NCBI GenBank assembly: GCA_001786095.1
Contig: MFVN01000009.1
Coordinates: 1 to 6,283, forward strand
Origin: Candidatus Nomurabacteria bacterium RIFCSPLOWO2_02_FULL_42_17
GTDB lineage: Bacteria > Patescibacteriota > Minisyncoccia > Phycocordibacterales > MFVN01
Reading direction: 5' to 3'
DNA length: 6,283 nt
Shown here piece after piece: positions 1-5,941 of this stretch. Within the stretch, counting starts at the first letter, position 1. Every line of letters begins with the position of its first letter. The notes below the pieces were generated by a model. It was not told the DNA's origin. It worked only from the letters and a program-made list of their open reading frames with translations, and made no database searches. Made by a program: the position numbers and the translations under genes.

Positions 1-257
1 CAGTTATCCAATTGGGAAGAAGAGTCGGCCGCGGCCGTAACGGTAACCGTGCTGCCGGAAGTGTAGGTGCCGGCGCCGGTGACCGTGTTAGTGCTCAAGC
101 TTCCGTTGGCGCCGTCTTTAGTTACGGTTAGGGTGTAAGTAGTTGTCTGGGCGTTCGCCGAAAAGATAAAAACGATTCCGGCCACCAAAACAAAAGACGC
201 AACCAAAGATAAAATCTTTGACCGCGTACTGTTTTCTTTTAATATATTTAATGGCAT
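1..257 (-). CDS. Secreted protein with InlB-B-like repeat, N-terminal fragment
   Basis: This is the first 85 codons of a gene that runs off the left edge. Residues 1-14 are polar and positively charged; about 15-34 form a hydrophobic stretch ending in FSANAQ, which looks like a Sec signal peptide cleaved after ANA. The mature part starts with a threonine-rich beta segment, YTLTVTKDGANGSLS, followed by GAGTYTSGSTVTVTAAAD and SSQLDN. That is the pattern of divergent InlB B-repeat (beta-grasp) domains found in large bacterial surface proteins, where the usual continuation is a tryptophan-glycine motif; the next two bases (TG) allow Trp. The rest, its length and any anchor are outside the window. 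The start at 257 is supported by a -10/-35 promoter just upstream; there is no Shine-Dalgarno. It follows the pilin gene by 25 nt on the same strand. A role in adhesion or the surface layer is inference from the domain type only. Confidence 0.75.
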   Translation of the reverse strand, partial: MPLNILKENSTRSKILSLVASFVLVAGIVFIFSANAQTTTYTLTVTKDGANGSLSTNTVTGAGTYTSGSTVTVTAAADSSSQLDN

Positions 258-268
258 TTTCAGAATAA

Positions 269-297
269 ATTATACAAATTAATCAATCCGATAGCAA
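269..297 (-). promoter_or_regulatory. Promoter of the secreted repeat protein
   Basis: On the minus strand, TTGCTA (297-292, 4 of 6 matches to TTGACA) is followed after exactly 17 bp by a perfect TATAAT (274-269). The -10 box ends 11 nt before the ATG at 257, so a start about 7 nt downstream leaves a leader of only about 4-5 nt. The -35 element overlaps the last codons of the pilin gene (Leu120-Leu121), so this gene can be expressed independently of the upstream pair. Confidence 0.6.
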
Positions 298-654
298 TGA
301 GTAGGCGTCATCCACGCCCAGGGCTTTCAAAATAGTCATAACGATAAGCCAAGCGCATAAAGCCAAGATAAAACCCAAGAGCACATTCCAGAAAATATGT
401 TTGGCTTTAGTAACTTTTTCCGTACTTCCACCTGAAGTTAATAGCAGAAACCCGGCATAAGCAAAAAGAATAGCCGCCAAAGGCATAGCCAGAACGAAGA
501 TGAGAAAGTCAATAACATTTTTTGCCAAAACAATAAACATGTCAAAATTACATGACGTTTCCCCCGCCCCACCGCAGGGTACTAACCCAGCGGCTCCGAC
601 TATAATTGGAACTAAAATAATGATAAATAAAAAAATCAGTAAAAATTTCTTCAT
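283..654 (-). CDS. VirB2/TrbC-type pilin-like small membrane protein
   Basis: A 123-residue protein resembling the type IV secretion system pilin-like proteins (VirB2/TrbC fold) that are common in Patescibacteria. Residues 1-22 form a signal peptide (MKK then a long hydrophobic run to GAAG). The mature N-terminus has the typical LVPCGG...C element with Cys27 and Cys35. Two hydrophobic helices follow, about 46-73 (ending FLLLTSGGS) and 87-111, separated by the short charged loop STEKVTKAKH, which is the VirB2-like helix-loop-helix arrangement. Members usually carry a further Cys just after the second one (CxxC-like); here that position is CNFD, so one Cys appears to be missing. The start overlaps the stop of the solute-binding protein gene by ATGA, implying translational coupling; no Shine-Dalgarno is visible. 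Function is inferred: a subunit of a surface filament or of a DNA-uptake or secretion apparatus. No VirB4-type ATPase is present in the window. Confidence 0.72.
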   Translation of the reverse strand: MKKFLLIFLFIIILVPIIVGAAGLVPCGGAGETSCNFDMFIVLAKNVIDFLIFVLAMPLAAILFAYAGFLLLTSGGSTEKVTKAKHIFWNVLLGFILALCAWLIVMTILKALGVDDAYSLLSD

Positions 655-1967
655 GGGCGTGTGGATTTTTTATAGGTTTTTAATATGACATCCAGGCGCG
701 TAACGGCATCGCTGATGGATTGAACCGGCATACTACGCCCGGAAACAACATCATCCACCAAACTCCGAAAAATCGCGTCGGTTTTCTTGGGCCCGGGATC
801 CAGCCACCCCCGCGCCAACAGCGCCGAGTCGTAAAACATCGCGGCGTAAAACGGCTCCGCCGGCTTGTTGGCCAGAAGGTCGCGACGCGCCGGCGGTAAA
901 GAAAACCGCAAGGAAAACTTTTGCGCGAAATCTTTCCCGATGAGCAGGGTAGCGGCGCGATAAGCCAGCGCGGTGTTTTTAGAAGTGCGCGCCACGGCTA
1001 CACCTTGCATGCGCCCGAAAACAATTTTGCGCGATGCGTCCTTAAGCTCCGGTAAAGATGTAATATCGTAATTTAAATTTGGATTCTTGGCGCGCAAAGT
1101 AAAAAGTTCGCTGGCGTAACCTATATAAACTGCCAGATCGCCTTTCATAAAAGCGTTTTGGGAAAGCGGCCGAGATTTGTCCCAAGTGTAAGAACTGCCG
1201 GCGGGATTGGCGAAATCCGCGTAAAACCGGAGAGATTGTTCAAAAGGATTCATTTGTGTAGCGGATGATTGCCGACTATCAATGGAAACTACCAGCCCGC
1301 CGGTTGAGTCGCGCGTAATTATAGGATTACCACCCTGTAACATCATAAACGCCAGAATATCTTTGGCATGACTGACATTGTCATAGGAACCCATAGCCAC
1401 GGCGCCACGAGTAAGATTGCCGAAAGAATCCTTGCGAGTAAATTTAGAAACCAGAGCGGGAAATTCATCCCAGGTTTTTGGAGGCGTAACAATGCCGGCT
1501 TCGTCAAAAAGATCGCGGTTATAATACATAACCATCGGATCGACGGCTAACGGCAAAGCTAAAACCCCTTCAGGCATGCGATATAAATCGGCTTCTTGTA
1601 TGAAAGTATCGCGAAAAACTTTTTCGGGCAGGGCTTGCGCGGAAATATTTACCAGTTTATCGCTGAAAGTCAGTATTAAATCATCGGGCAGTAAAAAAAG
1701 GTCCGGCCCCTGCCCCGAAGCCAAGGCGTTCAAGAGATCGTTTTCATAAGTATCATTATTTTTTTCTTCATAAACAACCATGACAGGTTTATTTATACGA
1801 CTGAAATCTTCCAACAGCGGACCCATATCGGCCTTGCGCAAGGTGCCCCATAAAACAACCTTACCGCCGACATCTCCCGTGCCGGGCATAAGCCCGGAAA
1901 AAATTACTACCGCCAAAACCGCGAAAGCCGCGAAGATGATTGCGAGAATTAGCTGAAATTTGGACAT
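651..1967 (-). CDS. Membrane-anchored extracellular solute-binding protein (ABC sugar-binding type)
   Basis: A 438-residue protein of the family 1 solute-binding fold (periplasmic maltose/sugar-binding type, SBP_bac_1/SBP_bac_8). The first domain opens with VVLWGTLRKADMGPLLEDF (38-55), the usual first beta strand and helix. A central signature runs from ALPLAVDPMVMYYNRDLF (137-154) through EAG...PPKTWDEF (to 169), and an LPE motif with VFGRMQGVAV follows in the C-terminal lobe. Residues 5-27 form one hydrophobic helix. The whole protein contains no cysteine, so there is no lipobox and it is probably held by an uncleaved N-terminal helix rather than a lipid. No ABC permease or ATPase gene is nearby, so the transport role is unproven. 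It starts 20 nt after the methyltransferase stop, without a Shine-Dalgarno, and ends in an ATGA overlap with the pilin. A weak TGGTATTAT at 2012-2004 could be a promoter but lies in coding sequence. Confidence 0.85.
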   Translation of the reverse strand: MSKFQLILAIIFAAFAVLAVVIFSGLMPGTGDVGGKVVLWGTLRKADMGPLLEDFSRINKPVMVVYEEKNNDTYENDLLNALASGQGPDLFLLPDDLILTFSDKLVNISAQALPEKVFRDTFIQEADLYRMPEGVLALPLAVDPMVMYYNRDLFDEAGIVTPPKTWDEFPALVSKFTRKDSFGNLTRGAVAMGSYDNVSHAKDILAFMMLQGGNPIITRDSTGGLVVSIDSRQSSATQMNPFEQSLRFYADFANPAGSSYTWDKSRPLSQNAFMKGDLAVYIGYASELFTLRAKNPNLNYDITSLPELKDASRKIVFGRMQGVAVARTSKNTALAYRAATLLIGKDFAQKFSLRFSLPPARRDLLANKPAEPFYAAMFYDSALLARGWLDPGPKKTDAIFRSLVDDVVSGRSMPVQSISDAVTRLDVILKTYKKSTRP

Positions 1968-1975
1968 AATGAATT

Positions 1976-1995
1976 AGGTGCTAGTTTCTAGACCT
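1976..1995 (-). repeat. Short CTAG stem-loop between two genes
   Basis: CTAG (1981-1984) and CTAG (1988-1991) pair around a TTT/AAA loop, and the stem extends by four pairs (1976-1979 with 1992-1995) past a single bulged G at 1980. It covers the methyltransferase stop codon and the gap before the solute-binding protein start. No T-run follows on the minus strand, so it is not a standard terminator. It might be an mRNA processing or stability element, or chance. Confidence 0.3.
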
Positions 1996-2515
1996 TAGAC
2001 ATAATAATACCATAATGATGCGCGCCGGCGTCGATGACTTGTTCAAACTTGAAGCCCGCTCCTTCAAAAAGCGCGCGCGCTTTCTCGGGCGGAACCACGG
2101 CCGAACTCTGCGGGCCTAGCCCACCGAAAGAATCCGACCAATCGACAATCAATACTCGTCCGCCGGGTTTTAAAATTCTCTTGATTTCTTTGATAAAATT
2201 TCCTCTGTCTTCAATCTGGAAAAGCACGTTGGAAACAATAACGGCGTCCACAGCATAATTGCGAAGTTTAGTGCCGTTAACTTTTTCAATATCAGCCCAA
2301 ATAACTTCCACATTAAAAAGTTTGGCGCGCGCGGCCTCATCTTTTATACCGGACAACAACTCGCGCTGAACCTCCAGAGCGTAAACCTTGCCTTGACTAC
2401 CCACCGCGCGCGCGGCGACGAGGGCGCACGCACCCGAGCCGGCGCCCAAATCAGCCACGTGTTGCCCTTCACGTAAATCAAACTGTTTTATATTCTTTTC
2501 AGGATCAGAAAACAC
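1988..2515 (-). CDS. Class I SAM-dependent methyltransferase
   Basis: A 175-residue Rossmann-fold methyltransferase of the UbiE/Methyltransf_11 type. Visible motifs: SAM-binding motif I VADLGAGSG (20-28); the acidic residue ending strand 2 in YALE (Glu48), which normally holds the ribose hydroxyls; WADIEK (74-79, Asp75 near the adenine); motif IV DAVIVSNVLFQ (90-100); and the post-IV block LKPGGRVLIVDW (115-126). The ending AGAHHYGIIMSKV completes the final strand, so the domain is complete although short. The substrate cannot be told from sequence. The start is GTG at 2515: upstream in the same frame only four sense codons separate it from a TGA, and none is a standard start. An ATG at 2520 is out of frame and soon stops. 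A strong extended -10 box lies 6 nt upstream, so the mRNA probably begins at the GTG itself. It follows gyrA by 23 nt. Confidence 0.85.
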   Translation of the reverse strand: MFSDPEKNIKQFDLREGQHVADLGAGSGACALVAARAVGSQGKVYALEVQRELLSGIKDEAARAKLFNVEVIWADIEKVNGTKLRNYAVDAVIVSNVLFQIEDRGNFIKEIKRILKPGGRVLIVDWSDSFGGLGPQSSAVVPPEKARALFEGAGFKFEQVIDAGAHHYGIIMSKV

Positions 2516-2521
2516 ACCATA

Positions 2522-2530
2522 ATTATATCA
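2522..2530 (-). promoter_or_regulatory. Extended -10 promoter of the methyltransferase, predicted leaderless
   Basis: The minus strand reads TGATATAAT (2530-2522), a perfect TGn-extended -10. The box ends 6 nt before the GTG start, so the expected transcription start (about 7 nt downstream) falls on the GTG at 2515. No convincing -35 was found at 16-18 bp (ACATGC at 17 bp is poor); extended -10 promoters often do without one. It sits in the 23-nt gap after the gyrA stop. Confidence 0.6.
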
Positions 2531-2538
2531 TAAATTTT

Positions 2539-4992
2539 TTATAGGCATGTTAAGGAAGCAATGCCATCGCCCGGACGCATCTTCATTATGGTAACGCCTT
2601 GGGTGGAACGCCTCAACGCCGGCACCGAACCCAGTTGCACGCGAACCACCTGTCCTTTTTTGGACATAGCGATAAGCTCTTCTTCTTCGCGAATAACCCG
2701 CCCGACTATTAAGTCGCCCGTTTTAGGCGTGATTTTAGCCGTTTTAATTCCCGATCCCCCACGTTTCTGCACTTTATATTCTTTGAGCGTGGTTTTTTTG
2801 CCTAATCCGTTCTGACTCATAGTTAAAAAGAATCCATCCTTGGCCGACGATTTTATCGTATCCACGCCGATAACCGAATCACCCTTGTCAATCTTCATCG
2901 CCCGCACTCCGCCGGCCGTCCGACCCATTAAACGTATGTCAGATTCTTTGAAATGTATAGACTGCCCTTTGGTGGTGGCCATAATAACTTCATCACCCTT
3001 ATCGACAAAATGCACCGACTGTAACTCATCACCTTTAGTAAGTTTTATGGCGATCAGACCGGAACGACGCACATCTCGAAAACCATCGCCAGCCGTCTTT
3101 TTTGCCGTGCCGTTTTTCGTAACCATCAAAAGCGGCGGCACTGAAGATTTTTTAACTTCTTTAGGCATCGGTAAAATGGAAGTAACTTTTTCATCGGAAC
3201 CCAGCTGGAGAAAATTCATTATAGATTTACCGCGCGTAGCACGCCGGGCCTCAGGCAGATCATACATTTTCATTTGAAAAACCTTGCCCAAATTGGTAAA
3301 AAATAACAAGTCACTGTGCGTGTTGGCGGAAAGCAGAATAGTCACAAAGTCTTCTTCTTTAGTTTCCAAATCAATCACGCCCACACCGCCGCGCTTCTGT
3401 CGGCGATACTCGGTTGGGTCAGTACGCTTAACATAACCGCCAGCCGAAAAAACCAGAACCGATTCCTTCTCCGGCACCAAATCCTCATCGGAAATTTCCT
3501 TGACTCCGCCCTTGACGATTTTAGTGCGCCGATCATCGCCGTATTTTTCTTTTATTTCCACAATTTCTTTTCCTATGAGTTTCTGCATTTTTGCGCGACT
3601 GGCGAGAAGGGTTTTGAGTTCCGCGATAAATTCTTGTTTTTCCTTAAGTTCTAATTCAACATTCTTGCGTTCCAAACCCGCTAATTTTTGGAGTTTCATT
3701 TCCAAAATAGCCGTGGCTTGCGCGTCTGAAAACTTAAATTCCTTCATTAAATTAAGTTTAGCCAGAGCGGCATCTTTAGAACTGCGGATTATTGAAATAA
3801 CACGATCAATGTGATCTAGGGCCTTTTTTAAACCAAGTAAAATATGCTCGCGTTCTTGCGCGCGTTCAAGATCAAACTGCGTGCGCGCCTTAACTACATA
3901 CTCGCGATGCGCTAAAAATTCCGAGAGCAATCCCTTAAGCGAAAGTGTTTGGGGTATGCCGTCCACCAACGCTACCGTATTAAAATGAAAAGCTGATTCC
4001 AACTGGGTATGTTTATATAAAAAGTTAAGAACTTTCTGTGGAAAAACGCCCTGCTTTAAATCAATCACGATTTTTATATCACGAGTAGAAAGATCACGCA
4101 CGTCCTTAACACCTTCCAACTTTTTCTCCTGCACTAAATCAGCGATGTTGGTGATAAGGTCGGCCTTATTAACGCGAAAAGGTAATGAGGTAATAATAAT
4201 CTGCGTGGCGCCCGCTTTGGGTTCAATAATTTCCGCTTCTCCACGGCAAACCACGCCCCCGCGACCGGAAGAATAGGCGTGCAGAAGATCGTGTTGACCA
4301 AAAACTAAACCGCCGGTCGGAAAATCCGGACCCTTGATAAATTCCATTAAATCTTCGGTCGTGGCATCTGGATTTTCAATCAAATGAACGCAGGCATCCG
4401 CAACTTCGCGTAAATTATGCGAAGGAATGTTGGTGGCCATACCAACGGCAATACCTAAAACTCCATTTAAAACCAAATTCGGCACCGCTGAAGGCAATAC
4501 TACCGGCTCTTTGCGAGTAGCGTCATAGTTCGGGCGAAAAGCTACTGTATTTTTTTCAAGATCGCGCAGAAGTTCAGAGGAAATGCGCGACATTTTAGCT
4601 TCAGTATAACGCATAGCCGCGGCCGAATCGCCGTCAATTGAACCAAAATTACCCTGTCCCCAAATAAGCGGATAACGGAGAGAAAATTCTTGAGCCATAT
4701 TGACCATAGAATCATAAACAGCTACGTCGCCATGGGGGTGGTATTTTCCAAGCACATCACCAACCACAGCCGCCGATTTACGGAAACGAGATGAGGATGT
4801 TAGCCCCATCTCATGCATAGAGTAGAGTATGCGCCGATGTACGGGCTTAAGCCCATCTCGAACATCCGGCAACGCCCGGGCAGTAATAACCGACATGGCA
4901 TAGTCCAAATAGGATTCCCTCATTTCCGTCACAATATTGACCGGTATAATGTTTTGTTTATAGAGCGTTGGTAAAGCGTTTTCTTTAGGCAT
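2539..4992 (-). CDS. gyrA: DNA gyrase subunit A
   Basis: The breakage-reunion subunit of DNA gyrase (type IIA topoisomerase; works with GyrB as A2B2 to introduce negative supercoils using ATP). It is full length at 817 residues. The N-terminal winged-helix and tower region carries [22 protein letters not shown] (26-47), KYHPHGD (83-89), and [16 protein letters not shown], with the catalytic tyrosine at Tyr129. A coiled-coil neck at roughly 365-490 includes the [13 protein letters not shown] block. The C-terminal beta-pinwheel starts near 500 and holds a GyrA box at 532-538, QKRGGVG (canonical QRRGGKG), and a second copy at 742-748, QKRGGSG. The presence of a GyrA box separates it from ParC. 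The position equivalent to E. coli Ser83 is Val90, while the Asp87 equivalent is kept (Asp94). The ATG at 4992 is preceded by an extended -10 box and no Shine-Dalgarno. gyrB is not in the window. Confidence 0.98.
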   Translation of the reverse strand: MPKENALPTLYKQNIIPVNIVTEMRESYLDYAMSVITARALPDVRDGLKPVHRRILYSMHEMGLTSSSRFRKSAAVVGDVLGKYHPHGDVAVYDSMVNMAQEFSLRYPLIWGQGNFGSIDGDSAAAMRYTEAKMSRISSELLRDLEKNTVAFRPNYDATRKEPVVLPSAVPNLVLNGVLGIAVGMATNIPSHNLREVADACVHLIENPDATTEDLMEFIKGPDFPTGGLVFGQHDLLHAYSSGRGGVVCRGEAEIIEPKAGATQIIITSLPFRVNKADLITNIADLVQEKKLEGVKDVRDLSTRDIKIVIDLKQGVFPQKVLNFLYKHTQLESAFHFNTVALVDGIPQTLSLKGLLSEFLAHREYVVKARTQFDLERAQEREHILLGLKKALDHIDRVISIIRSSKDAALAKLNLMKEFKFSDAQATAILEMKLQKLAGLERKNVELELKEKQEFIAELKTLLASRAKMQKLIGKEIVEIKEKYGDDRRTKIVKGGVKEISDEDLVPEKESVLVFSAGGYVKRTDPTEYRRQKRGGVGVIDLETKEEDFVTILLSANTHSDLLFFTNLGKVFQMKMYDLPEARRATRGKSIMNFLQLGSDEKVTSILPMPKEVKKSSVPPLLMVTKNGTAKKTAGDGFRDVRRSGLIAIKLTKGDELQSVHFVDKGDEVIMATTKGQSIHFKESDIRLMGRTAGGVRAMKIDKGDSVIGVDTIKSSAKDGFFLTMSQNGLGKKTTLKEYKVQKRGGSGIKTAKITPKTGDLIVGRVIREEEELIAMSKKGQVVRVQLGSVPALRRSTQGVTIMKMRPGDGIASLTCL

Positions 4993-5000
4993 ATGTATTT

Positions 5001-5009
5001 ATTATACCA
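5001..5009 (-). promoter_or_regulatory. Extended -10 promoter of gyrA, predicted near-leaderless
   Basis: The minus strand reads TGGTATAAT (5009-5001), a perfect TGn-extended -10, ending 8 nt before the gyrA ATG. The expected start is near 4994, which leaves a leader of about 2 nt. A weak -35 (TTTCAA, 5029-5024, 3 of 6) lies 17 bp upstream, inside the end of the preceding small gene. Confidence 0.6.
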
Positions 5010-5013
5010 AAAA

Positions 5014-5226
5014 TTAAGGGGAATTGAAATCCGAAGAAAATAAATTTTTGAAAAATTGCACAGGTTCTTTCAGTCCCCAATCGGAAGAATTTCCCTTAAA
5101 ACGCGCCGGTAAAAACGCCAGCCATAATCCGACAATAAGCACGGTTACAATAAAAACACTCACGGCCAAAATGCGTTTGCGTTGAGCTAAAGGACGACGG
5201 CGCAAGTTTTCCCAAAAAGCGCTCAT
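5014..5226 (-). CDS. Small single-pass membrane protein, unknown function
   Basis: A 70-residue protein I cannot assign to a family. It has a basic N-terminus (NLRRRPLAQRKR, 7-18), one hydrophobic helix at about 19-39, and a short polar tail with a possibly amphipathic segment (EPVQFFKNLF, 54-63). The positive-inside rule predicts the N-terminus in the cytoplasm and the tail outside. Its ATG overlaps the stop of the upstream metallo-beta-lactamase-fold gene (ATGA, 5226-5223), so the pair is probably translationally coupled. No Shine-Dalgarno is seen. It ends 21 nt before gyrA, and the gyrA promoter lies just past its stop. The coupling and the clear helix with flanking charges make it likely to be a real gene despite its size. 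Confidence 0.7.
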   Translation of the reverse strand: MSAFWENLRRRPLAQRKRILAVSVFIVTVLIVGLWLAFLPARFKGNSSDWGLKEPVQFFKNLFSSDFNSP

Positions 5227-5849
5227 TGCCGAGCTGGAGTTAGAACCACAACATCGCCGTCTTTTTCTTCCAAATCCTTACGCTTAAGCATAAGTTTTTC
5301 CTCAGGCTTCTGGTCTTCAGCGCCGGCTTCTTTTAAAAACATTTTTAAACTTTTGTCGTCGTAATCCATAGGAATCACAAGCTTGGCTTCCAATGTAGTG
5401 GCTAGTTTGTAAACCGTGGCGGGCACCAATGTTCCAAGTGGAATAAAAAGCACATCGGGCGAATCCAGTTCTTCTAAAACTTCAGCCGGAAGAACGGTAT
5501 TTTTTAGCGCGCCCAGAAAACACAAATTCATTTCATCAACCTTGAAAGAGAAAATCGTGTTCAAATATTTCTTCCCGTCAATTTCAGTAGGAACCGAAAA
5601 TCCATTTATCAATACTCCATGAACTTCATATTCACCCGGACTGTTAATACTTAAGGGCTGACGTTCGCCATGAGACATCTGACTAGAGCCGTTGTAGTCG
5701 GGGTGATTTACGGAGGAAAGCGCGATGTCGGCGCCAAAACGAGGAACCTGCCCGGCCAATCGCGACTCGCGGCCTACGGGGTTCAAGGCGATCGTTAGAT
5801 CGCCTTGAGTAATTTTGAAAAATTGTTTACCAAAATATGTGATTATCAT
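5223..5849 (-). CDS. Metallo-beta-lactamase-fold protein with lost metal ligands
   Basis: A 208-residue protein of the UlaG-like branch of the metallo-beta-lactamase fold (Lactamase_B_3 type), starting MIITYFGKQFFKI. Fold landmarks in order: first strands with GDLTIALNPVG (16-26); FGADIALSSVNHPDYN (38-53), where active members have THxHxDH; SPGEYEVHGVLINGFSV (70-86); NLCFLGALKN (108-117), where active members have a GDLGH-like motif; DVLFIPLGT (132-140); and LVIPMDY (157-163), where active members have PMHY. Nearly all metal-binding histidines are replaced, leaving His49 and Asp51, so hydrolase activity is doubtful. The frame is open for 35 more codons upstream, to 5954, but that extension crosses the intergenic palindrome and looks non-coding. 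The ATG at 5849 matches the family start and has a -10 box 7 nt upstream. Partner or substrate unknown. Confidence 0.75.
   Translation of the reverse strand: MIITYFGKQFFKITQGDLTIALNPVGRESRLAGQVPRFGADIALSSVNHPDYNGSSQMSHGERQPLSINSPGEYEVHGVLINGFSVPTEIDGKKYLNTIFSFKVDEMNLCFLGALKNTVLPAEVLEELDSPDVLFIPLGTLVPATVYKLATTLEAKLVIPMDYDDKSLKMFLKEAGAEDQKPEEKLMLKRKDLEEKDGDVVVLTPARQ
5783..5808. repeat. 11-bp inverted repeat inside the metallo-beta-lactamase-fold gene
   Basis: TCAAGGCGATC (5783-5793) and its exact reverse complement (5798-5808) surround a 4-nt loop, GTTA. It covers codons 15-22 (QGDLTIAL), beginning about 40 nt into the gene. It shares the core GGCGAYC...GRTCGCC with the larger palindrome about 100 bp away. 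It could form an mRNA hairpin near the 5' end of a leaderless message; the encoded residues fit the protein family, so it is not an obvious insertion. Confidence 0.55.
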
Positions 5850-5856
5850 TATTTTC

Positions 5857-5865
5857 AGTATATCA
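5857..5865 (-). promoter_or_regulatory. Extended -10 promoter of the metallo-beta-lactamase-fold gene, predicted leaderless
   Basis: The minus strand reads TGATATACT (5865-5857), a TGn-extended -10 with 5 of 6 matches to TATAAT. It ends 7 nt before the ATG at 5849, placing the expected start at about 5850. No good -35 is seen at the right distance; the upstream DNA is T-rich on this strand. It probably drives the overlapping small membrane gene as well. Confidence 0.55.
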
Positions 5866-5902
5866 AAAAAACTTGTAAAAAGAAAACAAAAAATCCCCAC
5901 CC

Positions 5903-5929
5903 CCACTTGGCGACCAGGTCGCCAAGTGG
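5903..5929. repeat. Perfect 27-nt palindrome (REP-like hairpin) upstream of the transposase
   Basis: CCACTTGGCGACC (5903-5915), a single central A, then the exact reverse complement GGTCGCCAAGTGG (5917-5929): a 13-bp stem with a minimal spacer. It lies in the 92-bp gap between two divergent genes, immediately before the IS200-like/RAYT transposase. Enzymes of this family recognise hairpins at the ends of their elements or in scattered REP sequences. A GTAG tetranucleotide (5929-5932), like the one at the foot of enterobacterial REPs, abuts the 3' side. No second copy is in the window; a partner beyond the right edge is expected if this is an element end. Confidence 0.8.
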
Positions 5930-5935
5930 TAGAAT
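5907..5935 (+). promoter_or_regulatory. Promoter of the transposase, partly inside the palindrome
   Basis: TTGGCG (5907-5912), a 17-bp spacer, then TAGAAT (5930-5935), with TGG (5927-5929) giving the extended -10 motif. The -35 and the whole spacer lie within the 27-nt palindrome. The expected transcription start is near 5942, the third of three successive ATG codons, so the transcript would be leaderless. Confidence 0.6.
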
Positions 5936-5941
5936 ATGATG

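Noticed and set aside
258..282. Terminator after the pilin gene
   Set aside because: The 25-nt AT-rich gap has no inverted repeat; it holds the -10 box of the next gene.
2068..2415. Alternating GC runs (2071-2080, 2325-2333, 2404-2415), some perfectly palindromic, as Z-DNA or regulatory sites
   Set aside because: All encode Ala-Arg-Ala type stretches with GCG and CGC codons in the methyltransferase gene; codon choice explains them.
1988..2520. ATG at 2520 as the methyltransferase start
   Set aside because: It is out of frame and reaches a stop after ten codons; the GTG at 2515 is in frame and placed at the predicted transcription start.
2840..3814. Plus-strand open frames opposite gyrA
   Set aside because: They are antisense shadows of a well-conserved gene, with low-complexity Ser/Phe-rich translations and no recognisable domain or start signal.
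5891..5929. The palindrome followed on the minus strand by GGGGATTTTTT as a rho-independent terminator
   Set aside because: The T-run is separated from the stem by about 8 G-rich bases, and no minus-strand gene ends here. The palindrome is better explained by the transposase and its promoter.
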